DNA of 23,414 nt from an uncultured Clostridia bacterium (GCA_947567585.1 CANONE010000013.1:1-23414); one strand, 5' to 3'. Shown: positions 13,814 to 21,913, numbered from the stretch's first letter. Numbers and translations: made by a program. Notes: generated from the letters alone by a model not told the origin.

Positions 13814-15100
13814 ATGGAACTGATAACAAGAGCCCCTAAAGGCACTGCGGATCTGGTACCGGGAGCCACGGAAAAGTGGAAGCTGGTAGAGGACGTGTTG
13901 ACCTCGGAAGCGGAGCTAAACGGCTTTGCCGAGGTGCGCACACCGGTCTTTGAGCACACAGAGCTTTTCCAGCGGGGCATGGGCGATGTAACCGACGTGG
14001 TGGAAAAGCAGATGTACACGTTTTTGGATAAGGCGGGACGGTCGGTAACACTGCGGCCGGAGGGCACGGCGGGGGCGGTGCGGGCTATGCTGGAAAACGG
14101 GCTGTACAACGCTGGCTATCCTGTAAAGCTGTTTTACAACATTCCCTGCTACCGGTATGAAAAGCCTCAGGCCGGGCGGATGCGGGAATTCCGGACCTTC
14201 GGCGTGGAGGTTTTCGGGGCCGTCGAACCCGTGGCGGACGCGCAGATTATCGCCATGGCTCTCTCGGCCTTTCAGCGGTTAGGGCTAAAGGATGTGGGAT
14301 TGCAACTGAATTCCATTGGCTGCAAGGAATGCCGCAAGGATTACCACCAAGCCCTAAAGGAGTACTTTTTAGCCCGCCAGGACAAGCTCTGCGCCACCTG
14401 CCTCTCCCGCTTGGACCGAAACCCCATGCGTATTCTGGACTGCAAAAGTCCCGAGTGCCAGCAAGTGGCGGCAAGGGCGCCCAAGGTCACGGACTATCTT
14501 TGCCAGGAGTGTCAGGCGCATTTTGCCAAGGTGCAGGCTTATCTGACGGCGCTGGGCATTTCCTTCCAGCTGGATCCCGGCCTGGTGCGGGGGCTGGACT
14601 ACTACACCCGGACTGTGTTTGAGTTCCCATCGGAGAGTTTGGGGTTCGCCTTAGGGGGAGGCGGCCGGTATGACGGGCTGGTAGAAGAGATAGGCGGCCC
14701 CCCTACGGCTGGACTGGGATTTGGCCTGGGCATGGACCGGGTGATGCTGGCTTTGGAGCGGCAGGAGACGGAGTTCCCCGCCCCGGTCAAGTGTGAAATA
14801 TTCATTGCCTCTATGGGAGAGGCCGCTTCCCTGAAGGCGCTGGCCCTGACGGCGGAGCTGCACAAGTGCGGCGTCCCGGCAGACTGCGATATCTGCGGCC
14901 GGGGCCTAAAGGCCCAAATGAAGTACGCCGGGAAAACAGGCGCCAAATACAGCATGGTGCTGGGCGAAAACGAGCTGGCTGCGGGCAGGGCGGGGCTTAA
15001 GAACATGGAGACCGGCAAAACCGAGGAAATCAGCATCGGCGAAGACTTCATCGACAGCTACCTTACCGCCAGCACCGCCTCAGAAACAACAGTGGTGTAA
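13814..15100 (+). CDS. hisS: Histidyl-tRNA synthetase
   Basis: Class II synthetase that charges tRNA-His. The 428-residue protein shows class II motif 1 (about 38-60), motif 2 RYEKPQAGRMREFRTFGVE (about 113-131), the histidine-binding LVRGLDYYTRTVFEF and motif 3 GLGFGLGMDRVMLALE. The C-terminal anticodon-binding domain (about 330-428) contains the KAQMKYAGKTGAKYSMVLGE segment. The insertion domain is Cys-rich (CKEC, CATC, LDCKSPEC, CQEC), which may bind zinc. The start has only a weak AGGCAGG site, and a dispersed repeat ends just upstream. aspS follows after 133 bp on the same strand, with no clear terminator between them, so co-transcription is likely. Confidence 0.97.
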   Translation: MELITRAPKGTADLVPGATEKWKLVEDVLTSEAELNGFAEVRTPVFEHTELFQRGMGDVTDVVEKQMYTFLDKAGRSVTLRPEGTAGAVRAMLENGLYNAGYPVKLFYNIPCYRYEKPQAGRMREFRTFGVEVFGAVEPVADAQIIAMALSAFQRLGLKDVGLQLNSIGCKECRKDYHQALKEYFLARQDKLCATCLSRLDRNPMRILDCKSPECQQVAARAPKVTDYLCQECQAHFAKVQAYLTALGISFQLDPGLVRGLDYYTRTVFEFPSESLGFALGGGGRYDGLVEEIGGPPTAGLGFGLGMDRVMLALERQETEFPAPVKCEIFIASMGEAASLKALALTAELHKCGVPADCDICGRGLKAQMKYAGKTGAKYSMVLGENELAAGRAGLKNMETGKTEEISIGEDFIDSYLTASTASETTVV

Positions 15101-15132
15101 TCGAGACGGCGTGCCCGCAGCGCCAAGGGTTA

Positions 15133-15215
15133 AAAATCCAGTAAAACCGGCATGAAATGTTTTGTCCACTTTTACATAAAGTGGGGAAGCGCGAGGCGGC
15201 GTCTCGCGACCTTAA
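15133..15215 (+). repeat. Two-hairpin dispersed repeat, copy upstream of aspS
   Basis: AAAACCGGCATGAAA is followed by hairpin CCACTTT-TACAT-AAAGTGG (15166-15184), hairpin CGCGAG/CTCGCG (about 15191-15208) and GACCTTAAA. It has the same order of parts as the copy at 17245-17318 upstream of nrdD, but with different stem sequences that still pair. Confidence 0.65.
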
Positions 15216-15233
15216 AGTAGGAGTTGATTCCAT

Positions 15234-17018
15234 ATGTACAGAACACACACCTGCGGGGAGCTGCGAATCTCTGACGCGGGAGCTTCCGTTACGCTTTGCG
15301 GATGGATGGAAAATCTTCGAGAGGTGGGGGGCGGCATCGCCTTCCTCATTCTTCGGGATTTTTTTGGCACGACCCAGGTGGTCCTGGAAACCGAAGACCT
15401 GCTCTCCCAGGTGAAAGCTCTCAATAAAGAAACCACCATCCAGGTAATGGGCGCCGTCCGGGAGCGCACCAATAAGAACCCGAAAATTCCCACCGGCGAT
15501 ATTGAGATCGCTCCTACGGAAATAAAGGTCCTGAGCCGCTGCCAGTATAACGAGCTGCCCTTTGAGATCAATTTTTCCAGAGACGCCGACGAAGCCCAGC
15601 GTTTGCGCTACCGCTACCTGGATCTGCGCAATCCCATGGTGAAAAAGAACATTGTCCTGCGCTCCCAGGTGGTTTCCGCCCTGCGGCAGGCCATGGAAGC
15701 GGAAGGCTTTATGGAAATCACCACGCCGATTCTCACGGCTTCCTCTCCCGAAGGGGCCCGGGACTACCTGGTGCCCTCCCGAAAGCATCCGGGAAAATTT
15801 TACGCGCTGCCCCAGGCTCCCCAGCAGTTCAAGCAGCTCTTAATGGCTTCCGGCTTTGACAGGTACTTCCAGATCGCCCCCTGCTTCCGGGACGAGGACG
15901 CCCGGGGAGACCGCTCTCCCGGGGAGTTCTACCAGCTGGATATGGAGATGGCCTTTGCCGGTCAGGAAGAGGTCTTCGCGGTGATGGAGGCGGTGCTGCC
16001 GCCGGTTTTTGAGAAATTCGGCGAGTATAAACGGGTGTCCGGCGCGCCCTTCCGGCGCATCCCCTTCCTTCAGGCCATGGAGGACTATGGCAGCGACAAG
16101 CCCGACCTGCGCATCGACCTGCTGATTCACGATGTAACGGAGCTGCTGTCCGGCTGCGGCTTTGGGCCCTTTGAGAACGCGGTGGTAAAGGCGGTGCCGG
16201 TCTCCGGCTGCAATCTGACCCGTAAGGCCATTGACAAAATCATCGCCGAGGTAGAAGTGCAGACCGCCCAGAAAAGCTACTGGTTCAAGCTGGACGAGAA
16301 GGGGGAGATTGCCGGGGGCATCGCAAAATTTATCAATGCCGGCCCCGGTTTGCCGGAGAAGGTGGTAGAGGCGCTGGCTCTGGAGCCCAACTCCTTGGTG
16401 GTTCTGGCGGCAGGGAAGAAATCCGCGGCACAGAAGACCGCCGGCGTGGCCCGAAAGCTTTTGGGCGCGGCCTGTCCCAGCCATATGGACCAGGAGAAAT
16501 ATGAGCTGTGCTGGATTGTAGACTTCCCCATGTATGAGATTGGCGAGGAAAGCGGGGAGCTGGAATTTGGGCACAACCCCTTCTCCATGCCCCATGGCGG
16601 GATGGAGGCGCTTCTGAAAGCAGAGCGCGGGGAGATGGACCCTCTGGACCTGCGGGCCCATCAGTATGACTTGGTCTGTAACGGCTACGAGCTGGCCTCC
16701 GGCGCGGAACGGAACTATGACCCGGAGATCATGGTAAAAGCCTTTGAACTGGTAGGTCTGGCCGAGGAAGACGTACGGAGCAAGTTCCCGGCCATGTATA
16801 ACGCTTTCTGTTACGGAGCCCCGCCCCATGCGGGAGCCGCCCCGGGCATCGACCGTCTGGTGATGCTGCTCACCGGCGAGAGCTATATCCGGGAGGTTAT
16901 CGCTTTCCCCATGAACCAGAGCGCCCAGGACGTGATGATGGGCGCCCCCAGCGCTGTGACAGAGGCGCAGCTAAGGGAACTAAGTATTGCCGTAACCAAA
17001 ACCGAAGACAAAGACTGA
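15234..17018 (+). CDS. aspS: Aspartyl-tRNA synthetase
   Basis: Class IIb synthetase charging tRNA-Asp. The 594-residue protein has an N-terminal anticodon-binding OB fold (1-110, TLCGWMENLREVGGGIAFLI), then motif 1 and QAPQQFKQLLMASGFDRYFQ. Motif 2 is CFRDEDARGDRSPGEFYQLD; a GAD insertion domain (about 285-420) and motif 3 GAAPGIDRLVMLLTGE follow. Length and order are those of bacterial AspRS. The position that helps separate tRNA-Asp-only from tRNA-Asp/Asn enzymes (Leu in E. coli RDLGS, His in P. aeruginosa RDHGG) is Val here, so specificity cannot be decided by eye. AGGAG lies 10 bases before the ATG at 15234. A terminator follows. Confidence 0.97.
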   Translation: MYRTHTCGELRISDAGASVTLCGWMENLREVGGGIAFLILRDFFGTTQVVLETEDLLSQVKALNKETTIQVMGAVRERTNKNPKIPTGDIEIAPTEIKVLSRCQYNELPFEINFSRDADEAQRLRYRYLDLRNPMVKKNIVLRSQVVSALRQAMEAEGFMEITTPILTASSPEGARDYLVPSRKHPGKFYALPQAPQQFKQLLMASGFDRYFQIAPCFRDEDARGDRSPGEFYQLDMEMAFAGQEEVFAVMEAVLPPVFEKFGEYKRVSGAPFRRIPFLQAMEDYGSDKPDLRIDLLIHDVTELLSGCGFGPFENAVVKAVPVSGCNLTRKAIDKIIAEVEVQTAQKSYWFKLDEKGEIAGGIAKFINAGPGLPEKVVEALALEPNSLVVLAAGKKSAAQKTAGVARKLLGAACPSHMDQEKYELCWIVDFPMYEIGEESGELEFGHNPFSMPHGGMEALLKAERGEMDPLDLRAHQYDLVCNGYELASGAERNYDPEIMVKAFELVGLAEEDVRSKFPAMYNAFCYGAPPHAGAAPGIDRLVMLLTGESYIREVIAFPMNQSAQDVMMGAPSAVTEAQLRELSIAVTKTEDKD

Positions 17019-17041
17019 CCGGTTCATAATCACCGTCAACC

Positions 17042-17071
17042 AAGGGGAGCCTTGTGGGCCTCCCCTTTTTT
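17042..17071 (+). terminator. Rho-independent terminator of hisS-aspS
   Basis: AAGGGGAG (17042-17049) pairs with CTCCCCTT (17060-17067) and is followed by TTTT. Confidence 0.9.
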
Positions 17072-17115
17072 ATGCCTATATTTAGGGGTATCCATAAAAA
17101 ATAATTTCCAACACC

Positions 17116-17157
17116 ACAACATATATGGTTGACAGCAGGGCAGGGATGACCTATAAT
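17116..17157 (+). promoter_or_regulatory. Predicted sigma-A promoter of nrdD, with a weak NrdR-box-like palindrome
   Basis: TTGACA (17129-17134) and TATAAT (17152-17157) are perfect with a 17-base spacer. ACAACATATATGGTTG (17116-17131) overlaps the -35 and matches about 11 of 16 positions of the NrdR box (ACACWATATATWGTGT-like). The promoter is clear; the NrdR site is tentative because a second tandem box is not seen. Confidence 0.75.
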
Positions 17158-17244
17158 AAGAGGGCGGTCAGAAAGCCAAGGGGTCTTTCGCCCCCACAGC
17201 GCGCTTTTTGCGCCGCCACAAACTGCCTGTGCAGCCAAAGAAAA

Positions 17245-17318
17245 GTCCGGCGTAAAAGTTTTTGATCAAACTTTTTTCAAAAAGTTTGCAGAGCGCGAAA
17301 GGATCTCGCGACCCTAAA
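17245..17318 (+). repeat. Two-hairpin dispersed repeat, copy upstream of nrdD
   Basis: GTCCGGCGTAAAAG leads into a segment (17255-17288) whose 34 bases recur exactly, inverted, at 19704-19737. It contains the hairpin CAAACTTTTTT/AAAAAGTTTG. A second hairpin, CGCGA/TCGCG (about 17293-17311), and GACCCTAAA follow. It lies in the nrdD leader. Confidence 0.8.
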
Positions 17319-17378
17319 AAGCCAACACCCCAATGATGCTTATATAAAAAATGATAGAGAGGAGACGGTTATCAAGTC

Positions 17379-19676
17379 ATGCCAAAAAATATTGTTAAGC
17401 GCAATGGCGACAAGGTGCGGTTTGACGCGGCTAAAATTCGAAACGCGATTTTTAAGGCCAATGTCCGCATTGCCACAGAGCGCTTCAGCGAGGAGGACTT
17501 AGACAGGCTGACCGGCCAGGTGGTGGCCGAGCTGGAGAAAATGGAAGAGGTCCCCACCGTGGAGCAGACCCAGGATATTGTGGAGGAAAAGCTGATCGCG
17601 GCGGACTACGCCAAGACCGCCAAGGCATACATCCTCTACCGGGCCCAGCACCAGCGGCTGCGGGAAATGGACGACGAGCTGGTAAAAATCTATTCGGCCC
17701 TTACCTTTGTCCCTGCCGAGGACGTGGACCTAAAGCGGGAGAACGCCAATATCAACGCGGATACCGCCATGGGCACCATGCTGAAATACGGCTCCGAAGG
17801 GGCCAAAAGCTTCTATGACAAGTATGTGATCCCCGCGCACATTGCCAAGGCGGACGCGCAGGGGGATATCCATATTCATGACAAGGACTTTTACACCCTG
17901 ACGGAAACCTGCTGCCAGATCGACCTGATCAAGCTCTTTAACAACGGCTTTTCTACCGGCCACGGCTACCTGCGGGAGCCAAAAGATATTCGCAGCTACG
18001 CGGCCCTGGCCTGCATTGCTATTCAGGCCAACCAAAACGAGATGCACGGAGGACAGAGCGTGCCGATTTTTGACTACGCCATGGCCAAAGGCGTGGACAA
18101 GACGTATAATAAGGAATATTTTAAGGCGCTGACCCAGTTTTTCCAGCTGATGAAGACCATGCCCCACGGCCAGGCCGAGGCTATGGTAGAGGCTGCCAAG
18201 GCCGCGCTGCATGTGCGGGTCACCATGAAAAACGCGGACGCCTATGGAGAGAAATTCGCGGAATTTTTGCCCCGGCACCAGCGGGAAAGCGGGTTTCAGG
18301 AGGTAACCTGGGAAGAGGCCAGCGACGCCGCCGCCTATGCCAAGGAGACGGCCTGGCGGGAAACGGACAAGGCCACCTATCAGGCCATGGAGGCGCTGGT
18401 ACATAACCTGAACACCATGAATTCCCGGGCAGGGGCCCAGGTGCCCTTTTCCTCTCTTAATTACGGCACAGATACCAGCGAGCAGGGCCGCATGGTCATC
18501 CGCAACCTGCTGCTGGCTACGGAGGCTGGTTTGGGGGACGGCGAAACGCCTATCTTCCCGGTACAGATTTTCAAAGTGAAGGAAGGGGTAAACTATAACG
18601 AGGAAGACCCCAACTATGATCTCTTTAAACTGGCCATGCGGGTCTCCGCAAAACGCCTGTTCCCCAACTTTAGCTTTATCGACGCGCCCTTTAACCTGCA
18701 ATACTACAAGGCCGGGGACTACGACACCGAGGTGGCCTACATGGGCTGCCGCACCCGGGTGATGGGCAATGTGTATGACAAGAGCAGAGAGGTCACCTGC
18801 GGCCGGGGGAACCTGAGCTTTACTTCCGTCAATCTGCCCCGCATTGGAATTGAGGCCAAGGGGGATGTAAAGAAATTCTACCAGATCCTTGACCAGCGCA
18901 TTGACCTGTGTGTGGAGCAGCTTTTGCACCGCTTCAAAATACAGTGCAGCAAAAAGGCGTATAACTACCCCTTCCTCATGGGCCAGGGGGTTTGGATCGA
19001 CTCTGAAAAGCTGGACCGCAACGATTCTGTAGCCGAGGTGATCCGCCACGGCACCCTCTCCGTAGGCTTTATCGGCTTGGCGGAGACCCTGAAAGCGCTG
19101 ACGGGAAAGCATCATGGAGAGAGCGAGGAAAGCTATAAGCTGGGGTTGGAGATTATCGCCTACATGCGCCGGCGGATGGATAAGCTCTCGGCGGAGACGG
19201 GCCTCAACTTTACCCTGCTGGCCACCCCGGGCGAGGGGCTTTCCGGCACCTTTACGCGAATCGACAAGAAAATGTTCGGGATTATTGAAGGCGTCACCGA
19301 CCGGGAGTATTACACCAACTCCTTCCATGTGCCGGTATACTACCCCATCAGCGCCTTTGAAAAGATCCAGAAAGAGGCTCCCTTCCACGCTTTGACCAAC
19401 GCCGGGCATATCAGCTATGTGGAGCTGGACGGGGACGTCTGCAAAAATATCGACGCTTTTGAGAGCGTCATCCGCTGTATGAAAGAGGCCGGGGTAGGAT
19501 ACGGTTCCGTCAATCATCCGGTTGACCGGGACCCGGTTTGCGGGTATAATGGAATCATCGGCGACGTCTGCCCCCGCTGCGGCCGCCGGGACGGAGAAGG
19601 CGTCCCCCTGGAAAAACTAGAAGAGCTTCGGAAAAAATATCACGATGTACCGGATTATACCAATCTGATCACCTGA
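17379..19676 (+). CDS. nrdD: Anaerobic (class III) ribonucleotide reductase catalytic chain, lacking the glycyl-radical segment
   Basis: Reduces ribonucleoside triphosphates to deoxy forms without oxygen. The 765-residue chain has an N-terminal ATP-cone (3-92), then the ten-stranded barrel. The reductant cysteine pair is TETCCQIDL (Cys178/179) and the thiyl-radical cysteine is in YMGCRTRVMGN (Cys457). A C-terminal zinc-ribbon-like segment follows (Cys721, Cys731, Cys734 in DPVCGYNGIIGDVCPRCGRR). In the family the chain then continues to the glycyl-radical motif (RVCGYLG in E. coli); here it ends with an unrelated tail (GVPLEKLEELRKKY and DVPDYTNLIT). The missing motif is encoded separately at 20076-20270. 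The GGAG site is 14 bases from the ATG. No activase gene nrdG is in the window. Confidence 0.95.
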   Translation: MPKNIVKRNGDKVRFDAAKIRNAIFKANVRIATERFSEEDLDRLTGQVVAELEKMEEVPTVEQTQDIVEEKLIAADYAKTAKAYILYRAQHQRLREMDDELVKIYSALTFVPAEDVDLKRENANINADTAMGTMLKYGSEGAKSFYDKYVIPAHIAKADAQGDIHIHDKDFYTLTETCCQIDLIKLFNNGFSTGHGYLREPKDIRSYAALACIAIQANQNEMHGGQSVPIFDYAMAKGVDKTYNKEYFKALTQFFQLMKTMPHGQAEAMVEAAKAALHVRVTMKNADAYGEKFAEFLPRHQRESGFQEVTWEEASDAAAYAKETAWRETDKATYQAMEALVHNLNTMNSRAGAQVPFSSLNYGTDTSEQGRMVIRNLLLATEAGLGDGETPIFPVQIFKVKEGVNYNEEDPNYDLFKLAMRVSAKRLFPNFSFIDAPFNLQYYKAGDYDTEVAYMGCRTRVMGNVYDKSREVTCGRGNLSFTSVNLPRIGIEAKGDVKKFYQILDQRIDLCVEQLLHRFKIQCSKKAYNYPFLMGQGVWIDSEKLDRNDSVAEVIRHGTLSVGFIGLAETLKALTGKHHGESEESYKLGLEIIAYMRRRMDKLSAETGLNFTLLATPGEGLSGTFTRIDKKMFGIIEGVTDREYYTNSFHVPVYYPISAFEKIQKEAPFHALTNAGHISYVELDGDVCKNIDAFESVIRCMKEAGVGYGSVNHPVDRDPVCGYNGIIGDVCPRCGRRDGEGVPLEKLEELRKKYHDVPDYTNLIT

Positions 19677-20075
19677 GGCCGCGGGGCTTCGCCCCACACC
19701 CCACAAACTTTTTGAAAAAAGTTTGATCAAAAACTTTATATGCCGGGTTTATTTTGTTCTGTACTGCTGGCATAGCGGGCGTAGACGTTGGCTTGTTGGC
19801 GGAATATGACGGAGCTGAGGGCAAGCTGCCTGTAGGCCCGATGATCACAGGAGCTTTCGGCCCCGGGCCGCCAACTGCCGGTATAAAGCCAAAACAAATC
19901 CGGATCAAAAGTTTTCGTCAACTTTTTATAAAAGGCTGCGGGTTGTAGGGGGGGAGCGTCCTGCCGGGTACTTGGCATAGCCAAGTACAGCAGACCAAGC
20001 TGCGAACCGGCCGAGCCGGAAGACGAGACCCGGCGCCCTACGGCCTAAAAAAGTCACCCTAAGGAGGAAAATACT
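19677..20075. other. Repeat-filled spacer between nrdD and the glycyl-radical gene
   Basis: This 399-bp stretch has no credible gene. It contains GGGGC-TTC-GCCCC (about 19683-19695), then the inverted 34-bp copy of the dispersed repeat. A stretch around 19868-19945 resembles the region upstream of nrdD (GCCGCCAACTGCC, AAATCCGGATCAAAAG). A perfect hairpin, GTACTTGGC-ATA-GCCAAGTAC (19968-19988), follows. No sigma-A promoter or terminator with a proper T-tract was recognised. Confidence 0.7.
19683..19740 (-). repeat. Two-hairpin dispersed repeat, inverted copy downstream of nrdD
   Basis: CAAACTTTTT-GA-AAAAAGTTTG (19704-19725) followed by ATCAAAAACTTT is the exact reverse complement of 17255-17288. 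On the minus strand a second hairpin (GGGGC/GCCCC, about 19683-19695) follows, which keeps the two-hairpin order seen upstream of aspS and nrdD. Confidence 0.8.
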
Positions 20076-20270
20076 ATGTCGAACACATCCAAGAAGAACG
20101 CGAAAATTAGTGGGACCGATCATATTGTGGTAGGAGAGGGCCGGGGGTTTGAGCGGATCCGCCGGATTACCGGATACCTGGTAGGAACCACGGACCGCTG
20201 GAACAATGCCAAGCGTGCGGAAGAGCGGGACAGGGTGAAGCATTCCCTGACAAAGGAGGCCCGGCCATGA
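20076..20270 (+). CDS. Stand-alone glycyl-radical domain of class III ribonucleotide reductase
   Basis: A 64-residue protein whose second half, RIRRITGYLVGTTDRW and NNAKRAEERDRVKH (about 27-56), aligns with the NrdD C-terminus (E. coli RVCGYLGSPDTRPFNAG and KQEEVKRRVKH). Gly33 in RITGY is the residue expected to carry the glycyl radical made by the NrdG activase. The first 25 residues (lysine-rich, then VVGEGRGFE) have no counterpart I recognise. It begins at an ATG with AAGGAGG 9 bases upstream, an excellent site. Its TGA overlaps the surE ATG (ATGA), so it is a real translated gene. It probably docks on the NrdD chain encoded 399 bp upstream, as YfiD/GrcA supplies a spare glycyl domain to pyruvate formate-lyase. 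The function is inferred. Confidence 0.85.
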   Translation: MSNTSKKNAKISGTDHIVVGEGRGFERIRRITGYLVGTTDRWNNAKRAEERDRVKHSLTKEARP

Positions 20271-21007
20271 ACCTCCTGCTGGTCAATGACGACGGCATTG
20301 AGTCTCCAGGTCTTTGGGCCCTTTCCGGCGCTATGTCCCGCAATCACGCCGTGACCGTGGCCGCGCCGGACGGCAATTGCAGCGCTGTTGGCCATGGCAT
20401 AACGCTGCGGGAGCCGCTGCTGGCTTCCCGAGAGGATTATCCCCACGGGGTTGAGGCATGGGCGGTCAGCGGCACCCCTGCCGACTGCGTTCGCCTGGGG
20501 CTTTTGAACTTTGCCCCCGGCCCGGTGGATTTGGTGATTTCCGGCCCCAACCAAGGGCACAACACCGGCACGGATATGCTGTATTCCGGCACCATAGCCG
20601 CCGCTTTGGAGGCCGCCATGATGGGTGTAAAAGCCATTGCGCTTTCAGCGCCCATAGGGGCCGACGACCAGCAGACCATTGAAACCTTTCTGTGCATTTT
20701 TGGTATGCTGGACCTGGAAAACGACTTTGACCAGGTGCTGAATATCAACATCCCAGACCGGCCCATTCAGGACATCAAGGGCATTCGGTGGACCCGGCAG
20801 GGCGAAAACCGCTGGCAGGGCGAGTATACGCAGCAGGGCGTTTCCGGCGGACGCCTGGTTTTCTATCCCCCTTCCCGCCCGCCGAAATACAGCCCCGGCA
20901 AGGCGGATGACTGGAACAGCCTGCATGAGGGGTGGATCACGCTGACGCCCCTGAGATATCAGCTGGAGGAGCCGCTGGAGGGCCGCCGGGAGGTCCCCTG
21001 GCAATAA
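20267..21007 (+). CDS. surE: 5'/3'-nucleotidase SurE
   Basis: Metal-dependent phosphatase that removes phosphate from nucleoside monophosphates and some short polyphosphates. The 246-residue protein begins MNLLLVNDDGIESPG with metal ligands Asp8 and Asp9, and carries DGNCSAVGHGIT (Ser ligand), SGPNQGHNTGTDMLYSGT (Asn ligand and phosphate-binding residues) and EAAMMGVKAIALS. Length and motifs match the family. Its ATG overlaps the stop of the glycyl-radical gene by 4 bases, so the two are probably translated together. A nucleotidase next to a ribonucleotide reductase part may be nucleotide-pool related, but this is only suggestive. Confidence 0.95.
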   Translation: MNLLLVNDDGIESPGLWALSGAMSRNHAVTVAAPDGNCSAVGHGITLREPLLASREDYPHGVEAWAVSGTPADCVRLGLLNFAPGPVDLVISGPNQGHNTGTDMLYSGTIAAALEAAMMGVKAIALSAPIGADDQQTIETFLCIFGMLDLENDFDQVLNINIPDRPIQDIKGIRWTRQGENRWQGEYTQQGVSGGRLVFYPPSRPPKYSPGKADDWNSLHEGWITLTPLRYQLEEPLEGRREVPWQ

Positions 21008-21103
21008 CCGCAAAGGATAAGGATAAATCGGAATTCCTGAGAAGGCAGGGGTTCGGGTTTGTCCTTATCTTATATTGTAAGGAACCGCCCTGTCTGGTTT
21101 CGC

Positions 21104-21132
21104 TTGATTTTCTTCCCCTCAGCCGGTATAAT
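21104..21132 (+). promoter_or_regulatory. Predicted sigma-A promoter of trmB
   Basis: TTGATT (21104-21109) and perfect TATAAT (21127-21132), 17-base spacer. The start near 21139 rules out the in-frame ATG at 21131 as start codon. Confidence 0.78.
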
Positions 21133-21163
21133 GAAGACAAAAATGAGAAAGCTGGAATTGCCT

Positions 21164-21820
21164 ATGCGGATCAGAAAAAAAGCCTGGGCCCGGCCGGAGC
21201 TGGCCGCCTGCCCCTACTATATTGATTCCCCAACGCAGCTGCGGGGGCGCTGGAAAGAACGCTTCGCAGACGCCAGCCGGCCTCTTCACCTGGACTTGGG
21301 CTGCGGAAAATGCGTTTTCCTGGCGGAAGCGGCCCGGTCCCAGCCGGAGGCGAACCTGTTGGGAATCGACATCAGCTATGATATTTTGGGCGTGGGACGC
21401 AGGAATATAGAGGCCGCCTTTGAGGGCGGAACTCCGGATAACGTGCTTTTGTGCTACTACAACATTGAACGCCTGCCGGAGCTGCTGGCTCCCGGAGAGG
21501 CGGACAGGCTCTATATCAATTTTTGCAACCCTTGGCCCGCCGCCCGCTGCCATAAGCGCCGCCTGACTCATACCCGCCAGCTGCTGGCTTACAAGCCCCT
21601 GTTAGCTCCAGGCGGAGAAATATGGTTTAAAACGGACAACGATGATCTGTACTTAGCTACCAAGCGTTACCTGGGAGAGGCGGGGTTTGAAATTCTCTTT
21701 GACTGTAAGGATCTTCACGCCCAAGGCGGCCTGGAAAATATTCTCACCGAACACGAAGTAAAATTTTCCGCCCAGGGAATTCCCATCAAGGCCCTGCGGG
21801 CCCGGTGCGGGGTCCAGTAA
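21164..21820 (+). CDS. trmB: tRNA (guanine-N7)-methyltransferase
   Basis: Methylates G46 of tRNA variable loops using S-adenosylmethionine. The 218-residue protein starts with the family's MRIRKKAWARPELAACPYYI, has the SAM-binding LHLDLGCGKCVFLAEAA and GIDISYDIL, and the tRNA-methylating segment INFCNPWPAARCHKRRLTH. GGEIWFKTDNDDLY follows. The usual DPWP aspartate is Asn here (Asn122), and the usual GKG is GKC. The ATG at 21164 was chosen for the family-typical N-terminus, although its site is weak. ATG 21143 would leave almost no leader after the predicted transcription start. It is monocistronic with its own promoter. Confidence 0.92.
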   Translation: MRIRKKAWARPELAACPYYIDSPTQLRGRWKERFADASRPLHLDLGCGKCVFLAEAARSQPEANLLGIDISYDILGVGRRNIEAAFEGGTPDNVLLCYYNIERLPELLAPGEADRLYINFCNPWPAARCHKRRLTHTRQLLAYKPLLAPGGEIWFKTDNDDLYLATKRYLGEAGFEILFDCKDLHAQGGLENILTEHEVKFSAQGIPIKALRARCGVQ

Positions 21821-21913
21821 GGGAAAGTCTGCCGCCGGGGCCGGAGCAAGCGCGGGAATTCATAGGCGGTTCTCATAGCCGATAAGAAATTGTGAACGCG
21901 TTCTAATTTTGCA

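Noticed and set aside
17730..19517. 595-codon open frame antisense to nrdD
   Set aside because: Length comes from the GC-rich codon use of nrdD on the other strand; the translation is repetitive in His/Val/Gly and shows no motif.
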